Positions 8,901-17,539 of a stretch of 64,000 bases of DNA are shown piece after piece. The first letter of the stretch is position 1, and every line of letters starts with the position of its first letter. This DNA comes from Amycolatopsis solani (lineage in GTDB: Bacteria; Actinomycetota; Actinomycetes; Mycobacteriales; Pseudonocardiaceae). Under the pieces are notes generated by a model. It saw nothing but the letters and a program-made list of their open reading frames with translations, was not told the origin of the DNA and made no database searches. A program made the translations under genes and the position numbers. The stretch lies in contig NZ_JAWQJT010000004.1 in the NCBI RefSeq assembly GCF_033441515.1, positions 186,001 to 250,000 of the forward strand. The letters are read 5' to 3'.

Positions 8901-9921
8901 CGACGTTGCGCAGGCCCGCGCCCAGCAGCCGCGAGGACTCGGGGATCGCCGCCAGGTGGGCGACGATCACCACGAACGGCTCGGTCGTGGTGGGACCGAT
9001 GGCCTTGTCGTGGTCGTCGCGGTCGGCGACGTCGGGGCCGAGGACGTCCATCAGGTCGTCGTGGTCGGCGGCCAGCAGCCGCAGCGGGCCGGCCGGGTCG
9101 CGCAAGGTGGCGTGCTGGTTGTGCGGCAGCCACTTCACCCAGTCCCACTGGGACTGCGCGGCTTCGGTGGTGAGCACGGCGATCCGCAGCTCGTCCGGCG
9201 AGTGGAACACGACCAGCTGGGCGAGCATCGCCCGCACCAGGCTCACGGCGGCCTCGGGGTCGCCGTCGAACTCGACGCTGGTGAAGCTGCGCAGGCCGAC
9301 CGCCGTCGGGATGCCCGACAGCGACCGGTAGGTCTCGGTGAAGCGGCGCAGCGAGATCGCCGACAGCGGTTCGAGGTCCTCGATCGGCTTGGTGACCGGC
9401 GGGACCAGTTCGAGGGCCGACTGCTGGGAGCCCAGTCCGATGCGGACGCGGCCGAAGTCGTCGTGGCTGACGCGCCGCTCCCACAGCCGCCGTCCCATGG
9501 CCAGTGACCACAGCGAGTCCGGCGACGGGTTGTTCCACGCCACCGCGCGCCGCTGTTGCTCGGCCGTCGCCCGGGCCCGGGTGCGGACCTGCGCGATGTA
9601 GCGCAGGTAGTCCCGGCGTTCGGCGCGCATCTTGCGCTTGCGCTCGCCGACCGCGCGGGTGAGCTGGCCGACGCTCATGGCCATCATGGACAGTCCCATG
9701 CCGCCGCCGAGCACGTAGGTCATCGGCGAGCTGCCGCCGACGCCGGAGAACGACAGCACCATCACCATCGACCCGATGCCCATCGGCAGCATCATGAGCA
9801 GCGAGTTGAAGTCCCGCGCCGCCGGTTCGGCGAGCACGGGCGGCTCCTGCAGCTCTTCCTGGCCTTCGGGCAGTTCCGGGCCGGACGCGCGCGGGCCGCG
9901 CTTGACGGTTTCCGTGCTCAC
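5914..9921 (-). CDS. eccC: Type VII secretion FtsK/SpoIIIE ATPase EccC
   Basis: 1335 residues as one chain (EccCa and EccCb fused). Two N-terminal membrane helices (~38-90) are followed by three FtsK/SpoIIIE-type ATPase domains. Walker A motifs: GATGSGKSELL (~474), GGPQTGKSTLL (~837) and GDNETGKTNLL (~1118). Walker B of domain 1 is LFLVVDEFSEL with the catalytic Glu; domain 2 has LVVDGW and domain 3 has LVVDDY, so as usual for EccC only domain 1 looks fully competent. It drives export and reads the signal of WXG100 substrates through the C-terminal domain. GTGA overlap with the upstream PPE-like gene and TTGA overlap with eccD indicate tight translational coupling. Confidence 0.95.
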   Translation of the reverse strand: MSTETVKRGPRASGPELPEGQEELQEPPVLAEPAARDFNSLLMMLPMGIGSMVMVLSFSGVGGSSPMTYVLGGGMGLSMMAMSVGQLTRAVGERKRKMRAERRDYLRYIAQVRTRARATAEQQRRAVAWNNPSPDSLWSLAMGRRLWERRVSHDDFGRVRIGLGSQQSALELVPPVTKPIEDLEPLSAISLRRFTETYRSLSGIPTAVGLRSFTSVEFDGDPEAAVSLVRAMLAQLVVFHSPDELRIAVLTTEAAQSQWDWVKWLPHNQHATLRDPAGPLRLLAADHDDLMDVLGPDVADRDDHDKAIGPTTTEPFVVIVAHLAAIPESSRLLGAGLRNVVLLDVTGALPGGPKVLRLTTKDDRVEFPAGTAVGSAVRDELSVTQVEGLARLLSPKRTSGTLEIAEQPLESDFGLTALLGIRDVHSFDIPAQWRPRAVQRARMSVPIGVTEDGEIVELDLKESAQGGMGPHGMLIGATGSGKSELLRTLVLGLAATHSSEILNFVLVDFKGGATFLGMDRLPHTSAMITNLADELPLVDRMQDSLNGEMVRRQEQLRASGHPSLFEYEKARAAGEQLAPMPTLFLVVDEFSELLSAKPEFMELFVSVGRLGRSLGVHLLLASQRLDEGRIHRVEGHLSYRIALRTFSSMESRSVIGVGSAYELPSEPGNGYLKIDTTNLVRFKAAYVSGPVPAGSGDGASDVARASAEVVPFFTRTRPTRYIVRDDEPDTKTEKTAQEVLETAPSGPTLADAFVERLAGAGPAARQVWLPPLADSPSLDALLPGVLPDAVRGMSVQDPAQLGRLRVPLGMIDRPFEQVRELLTADLSGAAGHVAVVGGPQTGKSTLLRTLVLALAMTHTPEEVQFYGLDFGGGGIMSISGLPHVGSVATRLERDRVVRTIEEISQIMEHRENIFSERGVESMDVYRRLRRAGQVDDAFGDVFLVVDGWYSLKNDYAELEQKIGELASRGLSFGIHVVVASTRWSEIRPYLRDLLQTRFELRLGDPMESEIGSRKAKTVPSQPGRGLTPDGLHFLAGLPRMDGSAATDDLAAATKAVAEEVHTFWPGRRAPAVRLLPSTLPLSELPRPDGDLRLALGQDEQRLLPVWHDFRATPHLLVFGDNETGKTNLLRLVLRSVTARYGPGEAKIVLADPSRQLDAEVPEAYRVGYATTTEALQELANQTGVSLSPRVPDQSVTADRLKRRDWWTGPRLFLVVDDYQLLTGGMGSPLEPLLSLLAQGAYIGMHLVVARSTSGAMRALSDPVLRRLWELGSPGVVFSYPKEEGKFLGEAAPRKLPAGRAQLVTRRGVKLVQTGFVPGPDQLVGSGFGTLEGSGR

Positions 9922-12900
9922 TCCAGCACCCCCGAAGGCCGGCTCGCGGACCGGCCCCAGGCGGAGTCGTCCTGGCTCAGCAGGTCCGCCATGGTGCGTT
10001 CTTCCTCTTCCGGCTCGTCTTCGGGTTCCGGTTCGGGGGCCTCGGTCTCGGTGTCGACGGCTGGGCCGTCACCGCAGGTCGGCAGCTCGTCCGGGATGAA
10101 CTCGCCGTCCCCGACCCGGATCCGCCGGTAGGTCTCGCGCGGCTCGTCTTCGGCCGGGCGCCACGGCTCGTCGCTGCGCTCGACGAGGTCGGTACTGACG
10201 TCCTGTTCTTCCTCGGCGGGCGGCGCGAACGGCAGGAGGCCCGGCAGGAACTCGGCGGTGCCGACGTCCCAGGCGGAGGTGTCCTCGTGCGCGCCGGCGG
10301 GCTGCACGACCGAGACCCGCACTTCTTCGTCGCGGTCGTCGCGGTCGTCGCGGTCGTCCGGCTTCCCGGCGGGTGCGGCGCCCCAGCCGCTGACCGGCAC
10401 GGCGGTCGCCCAGCCTCGCGGGGTACCGGCGCCCGGGTCGGGTTCGCCCGGGGCGTCAGGGGTGGCCCACGCCGAGGCTTCGCCGCCGAGGTGACCGGCC
10501 GAGTCCGGACGTTCCGCTTCGGAGCCGGTACCGGTGCCAGGCGGCGCCATCATCGGCATCCCGGGCGTCACCGCGGGTGTCTCCTGGCTCCTCGGCACGT
10601 CGACGCGCTCGGCCGGGATCCCTCCGCCCACACTCGGGGACGACCACGAAGCCGCGCCCAGCGCCGGCGTCTCGCCCACCGATGCCGGGTCGCCGACGCC
10701 ACTGGGCGCGTCCGGCGTCCAGGCCGCGTCCACACCCCCGAGCAGGCCGGCCGAATCCGGCCGTTCGGCACTCGGCGGGTTCGCCCCGCCACCCGGCGGC
10801 ATCATCGGCATCCCGGGCGCGGCCGGCACCGAGTCCTGAGTGGACGGTGCAGTTCCCGGAGCAGACCACGAAGCCGCACCCAGCGCCGGAGTCTCCCCCA
10901 CCGACGTCGGATCACCGACACCACCGGGCGCATCCGGAGTCCACGCCGCGTCCACACCTCCGAGCAGACCAGCTGAATCGGGTCGCTCGGCACCCGGCGG
11001 GTTCATCCCGCCGCCCATGCCGCCCGGCGGCATCATCGGCATCCCGGCACCCGGGAAGGCCTGCTGCTGCCCACCATTCGACGACGGATCACCAGGCCCC
11101 TGCAGCTGACTCGGGTCCAAGCCCTTGATGCCACCGACGCCGGGCACGTCGACGCCACCACCGAGATCGCCGCTGCCACCCGCACTGCCGACATCACCGG
11201 GCGGCGCCGACCACGAAGCCGACTGCAATGCCGGCGTTTCCCCGAAGGAACTCGGGTCACCAAGACCATCCGGCACATCCGCCGTCCACGGCGCGTCCAC
11301 GCCGCCCAGCAGACCGGCCGAGTCGGGTCGCTCGGCACCCGGCGGGTTCATCCCGCCGCCCATGCCACCCGGCGGCATCATCGGCATCCCGGCACCCGGC
11401 ATCCCCTGCTGCTGCGCAGGCGACGACACGTCACCCGGCCCCTGCAGCTGACTCGGGTCCAAGCCCTTGATCCCACCGACATCGGGAACGTCGACGCCAC
11501 CCGCACCGCCGACATCACCGGGCGGCGCCGACCACGAAGCCGACTGCAATGCCGGGGTCTCCCCAAATGAACTCGGGTCCCCCAGGCCGTCCGGCAAGGC
11601 CGAATCCCAGGGCGCGTCCACCCCACCCAGCAGACCGGCCGAGTCGGGCCGCTCCGCACCGGCGGGGTTCATCCCACCGCCCATGCCACCCGGCGGCATC
11701 ATCGGCATCCCGGCACCCGGCATCCCCTGCTGCTGCGCAGGCGACGACACGTCACCAGGCCCCTGCAGCTGACTCGGGTCCAAGCCCTTGATGCCACCCA
11801 CGTCGGGGATTCCCGCACCGCCGACATCGCCGACGCCGCCTGCGCCGCCGACGTCGCCGATGCCACCGGCGCCGCCGACGTCACCCGGTGGCGCCGACCA
11901 CGAAGCCGACTTCAACGCCGGGGCGTCGGCCAGCGCGCTGGGGTCGCCCAGCCCGTCGGGGAGACTGCTGGTCCACGGCTTGTCGACGCCACCCAGCAGC
12001 CCGGCCGAGTCCGGGCGTTCGGAACCGGCCGGGTTCATGCCGCCGCCCATGCCGCCCGGCGGCATCATCGGCATGCCGCCGCCCATCGGCGAGGTGAACC
12101 CGCCGCCCACCTTCGGGTCCTGCAGCGAAGACGGCACGTCGGCCGGGTTGAGGGCGTTCGCGCCCAGCCCGTCGAGACCGCCGGCGCCCGGCGGGTTGCC
12201 CAGCGCCGGCGACTTCAAGTCGCCGAGACCGTTGAGGCCCCCGGCGCCGCCCGGCGGCGGAGCGAGCGACGGCGACTTGAGGTCACCCAAGCCCCCGGCA
12301 CCGACATCGCCGGGCGGCGGAGCGAGCGAGGGCGACTTGAGGTCACCCAGACCACCTTCACCGACGTCTCCCGGCGGGCTGTCGAGCGCGGGCGACTTGA
12401 GGTCGCCGAGGCCGCCGGCCTTCGGATCGCTCTTGCTCCCCGCGCCGGAGGGCGGCGGGGTCAGGCTCGGCGAGGTCAACGGCGGCAGGGCGCCACCGCC
12501 CGCGCCGACGTCCCCCGGCGGGCCGTCGAGCGAGGGCGGGGCGATGTTCCCGATGTCGCCGGGACCGCCGGACCCGCTAGCACCGCCGGGCGGCGGAGGG
12601 ACAGCGGCGAGGCTCTGGAACGGCGGGGGTGTACCCCCGCCCTCCCCACCCGGGCCGAAGTCCCCACCGGGCGGCGGCGGGATGTCGGCGCCGGACAACG
12701 GGGGCGGGTTGCCGCCACTGCCCGTGTCGCCGGGCGGGGGCGGAAGTTCAGGAGGCGGCGGCACGTCGCCACCACCACCGCCACCACCGGAACCGCCGGG
12801 TGGCGGCGGGATGGCGGGCGGGGGCGGCGCGTCCGCGGGCGGCGGGATGTCCGGGGGCGGCGGTGCGTCGGGCGGCGGCGGGGGCGGCGGGACGTCCGCG

Positions 12901-13592
12901 CCGGGCGGCGGGGTCGCCGGCGGCGGCGCGGTGTAGCTGGCGACGGAGAACGAGTGGTACTTGCCGGCCAGCTGGTTGCCGACCGCGCGCATGTCGTTCG
13001 TCATCATCTCGACGGCTTCGGGGAACTGCGAGATGTATGCACGCCCGTCGTTGAGCACCTTGCCGCGCGCGATGACCTGCTGGGCGTAGTAGGAATCGAT
13101 GTAGCGCAACGTGTTCTGCGCCCACTGCAGGTACGCGGCCGAGTTGGCCAGCTGGTTCGGGATGTTGCGGCCGCCGCTGCTGCCGTCGTTGATCTGGTGC
13201 ACGAGGCCCTCGAACTTCGAGGCCATGTCGTTCATCATGCCCTTGAAGTTGGTCGCCGCCGTGCCCTTCCACGGTCCGTCTTCCCCGGCGAGCGCTTCGA
13301 CCTGCTTCTGGATGGCCTCCGCGACGACGGCGAGGCTCATCTGCGTCGTCTGGAACACGCCGGCGGCGGTCTGCAGGGACTGCCAGTTCACGTTGCCGTA
13401 GGCCTGGTCGGCCTGGTCCTGGCCAGGCGCCATCGACCCGCCGCCGATGATGGCGGCTTGGATCTGCTTCCAGGTCAGGCCGTCGAAGTCCTTGCCGGGG
13501 TCACCGGTGGAATTCGTCGGCGTGCTGCTGGAATCCGGCCAGACGCCGTTGTCGTCCTGGGTGAACCCGTGGGTGTTGTTGTCGTCGCCCAT
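9918..13592 (-). CDS. PPE/WXG100-like ESX substrate with very long Pro/Gly repeat tail
   Basis: 1224 residues. The first ~215 form a helical PPE/WXG100-like hairpin with a W-x-G turn (PWKG, ~108). Then come a poly-Pro stretch (~225-330), a Gly/Pro tract with SPSLAPPPGDVGAG-type units, and six imperfect modules each built on MPMMPPGG, (E)RPDSAG(L/H)LGG, a Trp, and ASWSAPPGDVG. The C-terminal ~150 residues are acidic (PEPEPEDEPEEEE) and end with MADLLSQDDSAWG. No membrane helix. It resembles EspI/PPE-type Pro-rich secreted or scaffold proteins encoded just upstream of eccC. ATG at 13592 follows GAGGA; the stop overlaps eccC as GTGA. The modules would make this hard to assemble from short reads. 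Confidence 0.8.
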   Translation of the reverse strand: MGDDNNTHGFTQDDNGVWPDSSSTPTNSTGDPGKDFDGLTWKQIQAAIIGGGSMAPGQDQADQAYGNVNWQSLQTAAGVFQTTQMSLAVVAEAIQKQVEALAGEDGPWKGTAATNFKGMMNDMASKFEGLVHQINDGSSGGRNIPNQLANSAAYLQWAQNTLRYIDSYYAQQVIARGKVLNDGRAYISQFPEAVEMMTNDMRAVGNQLAGKYHSFSVASYTAPPPATPPPGADVPPPPPPPDAPPPPDIPPPADAPPPPAIPPPPGGSGGGGGGGDVPPPPELPPPPGDTGSGGNPPPLSGADIPPPPGGDFGPGGEGGGTPPPFQSLAAVPPPPGGASGSGGPGDIGNIAPPSLDGPPGDVGAGGGALPPLTSPSLTPPPSGAGSKSDPKAGGLGDLKSPALDSPPGDVGEGGLGDLKSPSLAPPPGDVGAGGLGDLKSPSLAPPPGGAGGLNGLGDLKSPALGNPPGAGGLDGLGANALNPADVPSSLQDPKVGGGFTSPMGGGMPMMPPGGMGGGMNPAGSERPDSAGLLGGVDKPWTSSLPDGLGDPSALADAPALKSASWSAPPGDVGGAGGIGDVGGAGGVGDVGGAGIPDVGGIKGLDPSQLQGPGDVSSPAQQQGMPGAGMPMMPPGGMGGGMNPAGAERPDSAGLLGGVDAPWDSALPDGLGDPSSFGETPALQSASWSAPPGDVGGAGGVDVPDVGGIKGLDPSQLQGPGDVSSPAQQQGMPGAGMPMMPPGGMGGGMNPPGAERPDSAGLLGGVDAPWTADVPDGLGDPSSFGETPALQSASWSAPPGDVGSAGGSGDLGGGVDVPGVGGIKGLDPSQLQGPGDPSSNGGQQQAFPGAGMPMMPPGGMGGGMNPPGAERPDSAGLLGGVDAAWTPDAPGGVGDPTSVGETPALGAASWSAPGTAPSTQDSVPAAPGMPMMPPGGGANPPSAERPDSAGLLGGVDAAWTPDAPSGVGDPASVGETPALGAASWSSPSVGGGIPAERVDVPRSQETPAVTPGMPMMAPPGTGTGSEAERPDSAGHLGGEASAWATPDAPGEPDPGAGTPRGWATAVPVSGWGAAPAGKPDDRDDRDDRDEEVRVSVVQPAGAHEDTSAWDVGTAEFLPGLLPFAPPAEEEQDVSTDLVERSDEPWRPAEDEPRETYRRIRVGDGEFIPDELPTCGDGPAVDTETEAPEPEPEDEPEEEERTMADLLSQDDSAWGRSASRPSGVLE
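10496..12090 (-). repeat. Six imperfect coding repeats inside the PPE-like gene
   Basis: The module containing RPDSAG and MPMMPPGG recurs with its RPDSAG codons near 10500, 10745, 10976, 11318, 11639 and 12005, so the unit is about 230-370 bp and varies by gain or loss of PPGDVGGAGG-type subunits. The two units around 11310-11770 are nearly identical at DNA level over roughly 300 bp, which points to recent duplication or gene conversion. Confidence 0.85.
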
Positions 13593-13638
13593 CGTTCCTC
13601 GCTCGCCCGTCCCTGGTTCGCCGCCCGCGCGTGGCCGA

Positions 13639-14205
13639 TCAGTGCTGCTTGGACCCCGCGCCGGTGATCTCCGAGCTCAGCTGCCCGAAGTACTGGTTGT
13701 AGGCGTCGGTGGTCATCTTGTTGGCCTCGTCGGCGGAGTCGTAGGCGTTGGCCGCCTTGTCGACCGCGTCGGCGGCGTCGTGCATCGCGGTGATGAGGTC
13801 CTGCACCGTGGTGCGGGTCGAGTCGCGCAGGCCACCCTCGCCGACGATCGGCTGGAGGATCTTGTCGTGCGCGGTGGCGAACATGCCCGGCTTGACGTTC
13901 ACGGTGTCGAGCTGGCCCGGCAGCTTGGCCAGCGGGCCGTCGGCGAGCGTGCGCAGGTTCTGCGCGAACGTGTGCATGGCCTGGGTGTTCACAGCGGTGA
14001 CGCCCTTGCCGGGGTGGTCGGCGCCCCCGGGGACGGGCGGCGCGGTGGAGACGTCACCGACCGGGATGTAGACGTTGCCCTGGTCGCCCGGGTCCTGCGG
14101 GCCGGGGCTGTTGAAGTCGCCCTCGGTCGACGGCGGGGCGTCGCTGTGCTGGTTGTTCGGGTTCGCGATCGAGGCGGTTTCGAAGACCACCGGGTCGAAA
14201 GCCAT
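13639..14205 (-). CDS. WXG100-like helical ESX-associated protein
   Basis: 188 residues from ATG 14205, chosen because GGAAAGGA lies just upstream; an in-frame ATG 23 codons further upstream lacks a ribosome site. The N-terminal ~70 residues are Asp/Pro-rich and unstructured; the rest is an amphipathic helical hairpin (AVNTQAMHTFAQNLRTL ... LITAMHDAADAVDKAANAY ... MTTDAYNQYFGQL) like ESX substrates that pair with a WXG100 partner. No clear W-x-G. The position between the WXG100 pair and the PPE-like gene suggests it is exported or chaperones export. Exact family not recognised. Confidence 0.75.
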   Translation of the reverse strand: MAFDPVVFETASIANPNNQHSDAPPSTEGDFNSPGPQDPGDQGNVYIPVGDVSTAPPVPGGADHPGKGVTAVNTQAMHTFAQNLRTLADGPLAKLPGQLDTVNVKPGMFATAHDKILQPIVGEGGLRDSTRTTVQDLITAMHDAADAVDKAANAYDSADEANKMTTDAYNQYFGQLSSEITGAGSKQH

Positions 14206-14295
14206 GGCGAAGGGTCCTTTCCGGACTGTCGCGTTCGGACGCTCCGGCCGGGGCACGGCGGCTGACGGCCGCACCCCGGCCGGAGCGCGGGAGAG

Positions 14296-14595
14296 TCAGC
14301 GCTGCGCGAACCGCGTCGCGTTGGCGCTCTCGGTGCTCGACGTGCCCTCGTTGACCGTCGCCAGCGTGCGGCCGGCGGCGTCGAGCGACTGCGGCAGCGT
14401 CAGCGCCTGCTGCCGGCACCACTCGTACGTGGACTGGAACTCGTCGGCCGCGCTGCCGAGCCAGTGCTCGCGCTGCGCGGTGATGGTGCGGTTCATCTGG
14501 TCGAGCAGCTCGGTGATCTGCTGCGACTGCTGCTGCGCGCGCCCGACCGTGGCTTCCATCTGCGCGAAGCTGATGGTGAACTGACCCAGAGCCAT
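14296..14595 (-). CDS. WXG100 family ESX substrate (second of a pair)
   Basis: 99 residues, the typical EsxA/EsxB size. Two helices are separated by the turn REHWLGSAADEF, with W-L-G as the W-x-G signature at about residue 45. WXG100 proteins are exported as dimers by EccC. ATG at 14595 has AAAGGA about 9 nt upstream. It follows the other WXG100 gene by 32 nt, the usual esxB-esxA pairing, so the two probably form the heterodimer. Confidence 0.9.
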   Translation of the reverse strand: MALGQFTISFAQMEATVGRAQQQSQQITELLDQMNRTITAQREHWLGSAADEFQSTYEWCRQQALTLPQSLDAAGRTLATVNEGTSSTESANATRFAQR

Positions 14596-14627
14596 GGGGT
14601 TTTTCCTTTCCGATAAGGGGAGACCGG

Positions 14628-14960
14628 TCAGAAGCCGGGCAGGCCACCGATGGTCGCGGCCTGCTGGCGGACGTTCGAGGTGTTGTCCTCGTCCTGGCGG
14701 TCGTAGTCGTTCGCGCCGGTCGTGACGTGCTGGGAAAGCGTGTTCAGCCGGTCCACGATCGTCTGCACGGTGCGGTCGAACGTGCCCATCGCCTCGTGGA
14801 AGACCACGGCCGCGTCCGAGCGCCAGGTCCCCAGCAGCTCCTGCATGGTGGCGTCGACCTGGCGGTTGACGCCCGTGATGCCCTGGCCGGTGTCGGTGAT
14901 GGTGCTAGCGCCTTGGCGCATGATCCCGGTGTCTACCTTGGCGCCGTTCTGAGCCGCCAT
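14628..14960 (-). CDS. WXG100 family ESX substrate (first of a pair)
   Basis: 110 residues from ATG 14960, preceded by GAGGAGG at ideal spacing. Helix-turn-helix WXG100 fold with the turn LLGTWRSDAAVVFHEAM; the motif is W-R-S, the common variant of W-x-G. The C-terminal tail has Y-D-R-Q-D-E-D, close to the YxxxD/E export signal that EccC recognises on one member of each ESX dimer. It is the first gene of the ESX-like operon, so the operon promoter should lie in 14961-15200. Confidence 0.9.
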   Translation of the reverse strand: MAAQNGAKVDTGIMRQGASTITDTGQGITGVNRQVDATMQELLGTWRSDAAVVFHEAMGTFDRTVQTIVDRLNTLSQHVTTGANDYDRQDEDNTSNVRQQAATIGGLPGF

Positions 14961-15651
14961 GTTCGCCTCCTCGAATCCGTTGTTCTGCCCTGCCGCAACG
15001 GGGTCGGGCCACCACCGTCCACAAAGGATTCGGCGGGACCCCGGCATCGCCCCGCCCAGCACTCCCGACGCCGGAAGACGTGAAAGCCTGACGGAGACAG
15101 CACGATCATCGTAAGGACGTTTTCCGGCAGTCGCGCTACTCGTTCCCTTCCGGACACATGAACGCGAACACTCGGGCAGAAACGGACATTGATGATCAAC
15201 TACCAGGTGGAAGCACCCGGAACCGGCCCCCGGCGCAGCGCGGTTGCCCCTCCGGACACACAGGTGTGCCCGCGAACGCCCGGGTGCGCGAGGCGTCAAC
15301 CCGACCAAAGTCGCGATTTCTTCCTGAGTCCCACGGGAAAATCACAGTGCCGTTTGGTCCGAACGAGTGACCTGACAAAGATTGTCCGGTTTGGACACCG
15401 CGTTTTCGCCGCGCCGAAACAGAAAAGATGCGTGTGGCATCACTCATCCGGGGGATGCCGAGCGGTCGTCGTCACCACCGATCAGGCGGTCCGGACCGCC
15501 AAAAGTTCCTCGCGACCGCGAGCCGCGCGCAGGGGACGTCGACGTCCGGGACACCTCGTTCCCGGACCGGCAGCCGGAAGCCGCCGCCGGCGAACTCGTC
15601 GAGCAACCCGGTGGCTGTGGCCGCTTGGGCGCCGTCTCCTCCCTGCGTCGG
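14961..15651. other. Intergenic region upstream of the ESX operon
   Basis: About 690 bp separate the ESX operon start from the 3' end of the MFS exporter gene. The part 15090-15420 is less G+C-rich than its surroundings and should hold the ESX promoter. Open frames on both strands lack ribosome sites and recognisable products. I could not identify a specific regulator site. Confidence 0.5.
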
Positions 15652-17202
15652 TCACCCAGCGCGTCGCCACCGACGAGAAACGGTGTTGCCTGGTGTCCAG
15701 GCTCGGCCGGCCACCGCGGCCAGCGCACCCGCAGCCGTGACCACGGCCAGTGTCGCCATCGCCTGCTGGAAGCCGTGGACGAAGGCCGCGCGGGCGAGGT
15801 CGGCCAGGAAGTGCCCGCCCGGTTCGGAATGCTCGGCGAAAGCCAGTGCCGCGGCCGGAGAGTCCGTCACCGGCCCCTGGGCCCGTTCGGCCAATCCCGG
15901 CAAAGCTGGTTCGATGCGGTCGCGGTACCCGGCAGCCAGCACGCTGCCGGCGACGGCGATGCCGATCGCGGCGCCCACCTCTCGAGCGGAGTCGTTGACC
16001 GCGGAGGCCACGCCGTGTTTGGCGGCCGGGGTGCCGGCGATGATCGCCGACGTCGCCGGTGCCGTGCACAGCCCGAGCCCCGCACCCACGACCAGCACAC
16101 ACCGGAGGATCGCCCCGTAGGTCGTGTGCACCTCCAGGCCGGACATCATGAACAGGCCCACGGCCAGCACGGCCAGGCCGCTCACGGTCACGACGCGCAA
16201 CCCCACCCGGGCGGTCAGCCTGGACGCCACCAGGCACAACGACAGCAACGGCACGGCCAGCGGTGCCATCGCGATCGCCGCTTGCGTCGGGGTGTAGCCG
16301 AGTACCAGCTGCAAGTACTGCTGCAGCAGCAGGAACATGCCGAAGGAGGCCAGGAACTGCACCACCAACGAGCCGACGCCGGTGGCGAAGGAGCGGTTGC
16401 CGAACAGCCGCACCGGTAACAACGCGTGCTCCCGACGACGTTCCACCGCGATGAACGCAGCGGTCGCGAGCGAGCATCCGACCAGCGCGGCCAGGGTGCC
16501 CGGCGAGAGCCAGCCACGGGCAGGTGCCTCGGTGACGCCGCCGACGAACAGCCCGACCGCGACAGCGGACAGAGCCGCGCCGGCGATGTCCACACGAGGC
16601 CGATCCCGTTCGCGCGATTCCGGGACGGTCAGTGCCGCGAAGGTCAGGGCCGTCCCGGCGGCGGTCAGGACGAAGAAGATGGCTCTCCAGGAGCAACTCT
16701 GGAGCAACAGGCCGGAGCCCAGCAGGCCGATGAGGGCTCCCACGCAGACCACGCCGGCCCAGACGCCGACCGCGCGTCCCCGCTGCGCGGCCGGGAAGCC
16801 GCCGGTCAGAAGCGACAGTGTCGACGGCATCACCAGCGCCGCGCCGACTCCGGCGGTCACCCGGCCGCCGATCAGCCAGGCCGGTTCGCTGACCGCCAAC
16901 GGCACCGCCGAACCGGCGCTGAACACCAGCAGGCCCGTGAACAGGGTGGCCCGCCGCCCGTAGCGGTCGCCGAGCGCGCCGCCGGTGAGCACCAGGCAGG
17001 CCAGTGCCAGCGTGTACCCGTCGATCACCCAGGTCAGCTGCCCCTGGGTCGCCCCGGTCGCCACCGCGATGCCGGGCAGCGCGGAGTACAACGCGGTCAT
17101 CGAGGCGACGACCAGCGCGACGGCCACGCACGAGACCACCAGTGTCCAGTGTTGACGTGCAGTCAGGGACGTGCTCGGCGCACGATCGACACCCCGGGCC
17201 AT
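15652..17202 (-). CDS. MFS drug/metabolite exporter, DHA2 (14-helix) type
   Basis: 516 residues from ATG 17202 (GAGGGG about 10 nt upstream); the longer upstream frame has no good ribosome site. Fourteen hydrophobic helices, with MFS motif A as GDRYGRR (78-84) between helices 2 and 3 and the antiporter-type motif around helix 5 (LLGSGLLLQS). DHA2 members expel drugs and secondary metabolites using the proton gradient. It diverges from the squalene-synthase-like and terpene cyclase genes over a 337-bp gap, so export of, or resistance to, the terpenoid product is a reasonable inference. Confidence 0.9.
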   Translation of the reverse strand: MARGVDRAPSTSLTARQHWTLVVSCVAVALVVASMTALYSALPGIAVATGATQGQLTWVIDGYTLALACLVLTGGALGDRYGRRATLFTGLLVFSAGSAVPLAVSEPAWLIGGRVTAGVGAALVMPSTLSLLTGGFPAAQRGRAVGVWAGVVCVGALIGLLGSGLLLQSCSWRAIFFVLTAAGTALTFAALTVPESRERDRPRVDIAGAALSAVAVGLFVGGVTEAPARGWLSPGTLAALVGCSLATAAFIAVERRREHALLPVRLFGNRSFATGVGSLVVQFLASFGMFLLLQQYLQLVLGYTPTQAAIAMAPLAVPLLSLCLVASRLTARVGLRVVTVSGLAVLAVGLFMMSGLEVHTTYGAILRCVLVVGAGLGLCTAPATSAIIAGTPAAKHGVASAVNDSAREVGAAIGIAVAGSVLAAGYRDRIEPALPGLAERAQGPVTDSPAAALAFAEHSEPGGHFLADLARAAFVHGFQQAMATLAVVTAAGALAAVAGRAWTPGNTVSRRWRRAG

Positions 17203-17539
17203 CAATGTTTCCCCTCGCGGTGACAGTTCGTCGGATCCGGAATCGACTGCATTTCCACCCTGGATCGGGTGACGATCTGCACACGCCACCGATCGGGTGT
17301 CACCACGGGACGTGCGGATCACCTGATAGAGGTCTGGCAAATCCAGCGGTTTGCTCGCTACAGTTTTTGTATAGACGCCCGAGGGGTTTTCGCCTGAATC
17401 GGCGCGCGCTGCCTCCGATTGCAAATCGGTAGCAGCAGAGTGCACAGGCCTGAATTCGGCCCGACCTGGACGCGTAACAGTTTTCTGCCGGAGGATCGTG
17501 TTCTCACGTCCGCCTCGAACATATGCGGAGGGTATCACT
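17203..17539. promoter_or_regulatory. Divergent control region of the terpene cassette
   Basis: The gap between the exporter and the terpene genes is locally A+T-richer and contains a run TTTTTGTATAG near 17360 and an imperfect 12-bp inverted repeat at 17409-17435. Promoters for both directions must lie here. No regulator gene adjoins the cassette. Confidence 0.6.
17409..17435. promoter_or_regulatory. Imperfect inverted repeat, candidate operator
   Basis: CTGCCTCCGATT, a GCA centre, then AATCGGTAGCAG: 10 of 12 positions pair. It lies about 105 bp upstream of the squalene-synthase-like start and 207 bp upstream of the exporter start. Size and form suit a TetR, PadR or similar dimeric repressor. 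Confidence 0.45.

Noticed and set aside
6187..9507. 1106-residue plus-strand open frame
   Set aside because: Antisense to eccC over its whole length; low-complexity and no ribosome site.
10496..12090. CRISPR array or minisatellite
   Set aside because: The repeats keep codon phase and encode the same protein module, so they are coding repeats.
15189..15740. 183-residue frame in the gap between the ESX operon and the exporter
   Set aside because: No ribosome site, overlaps the 3' end of the exporter on the other strand, and has no known fold.
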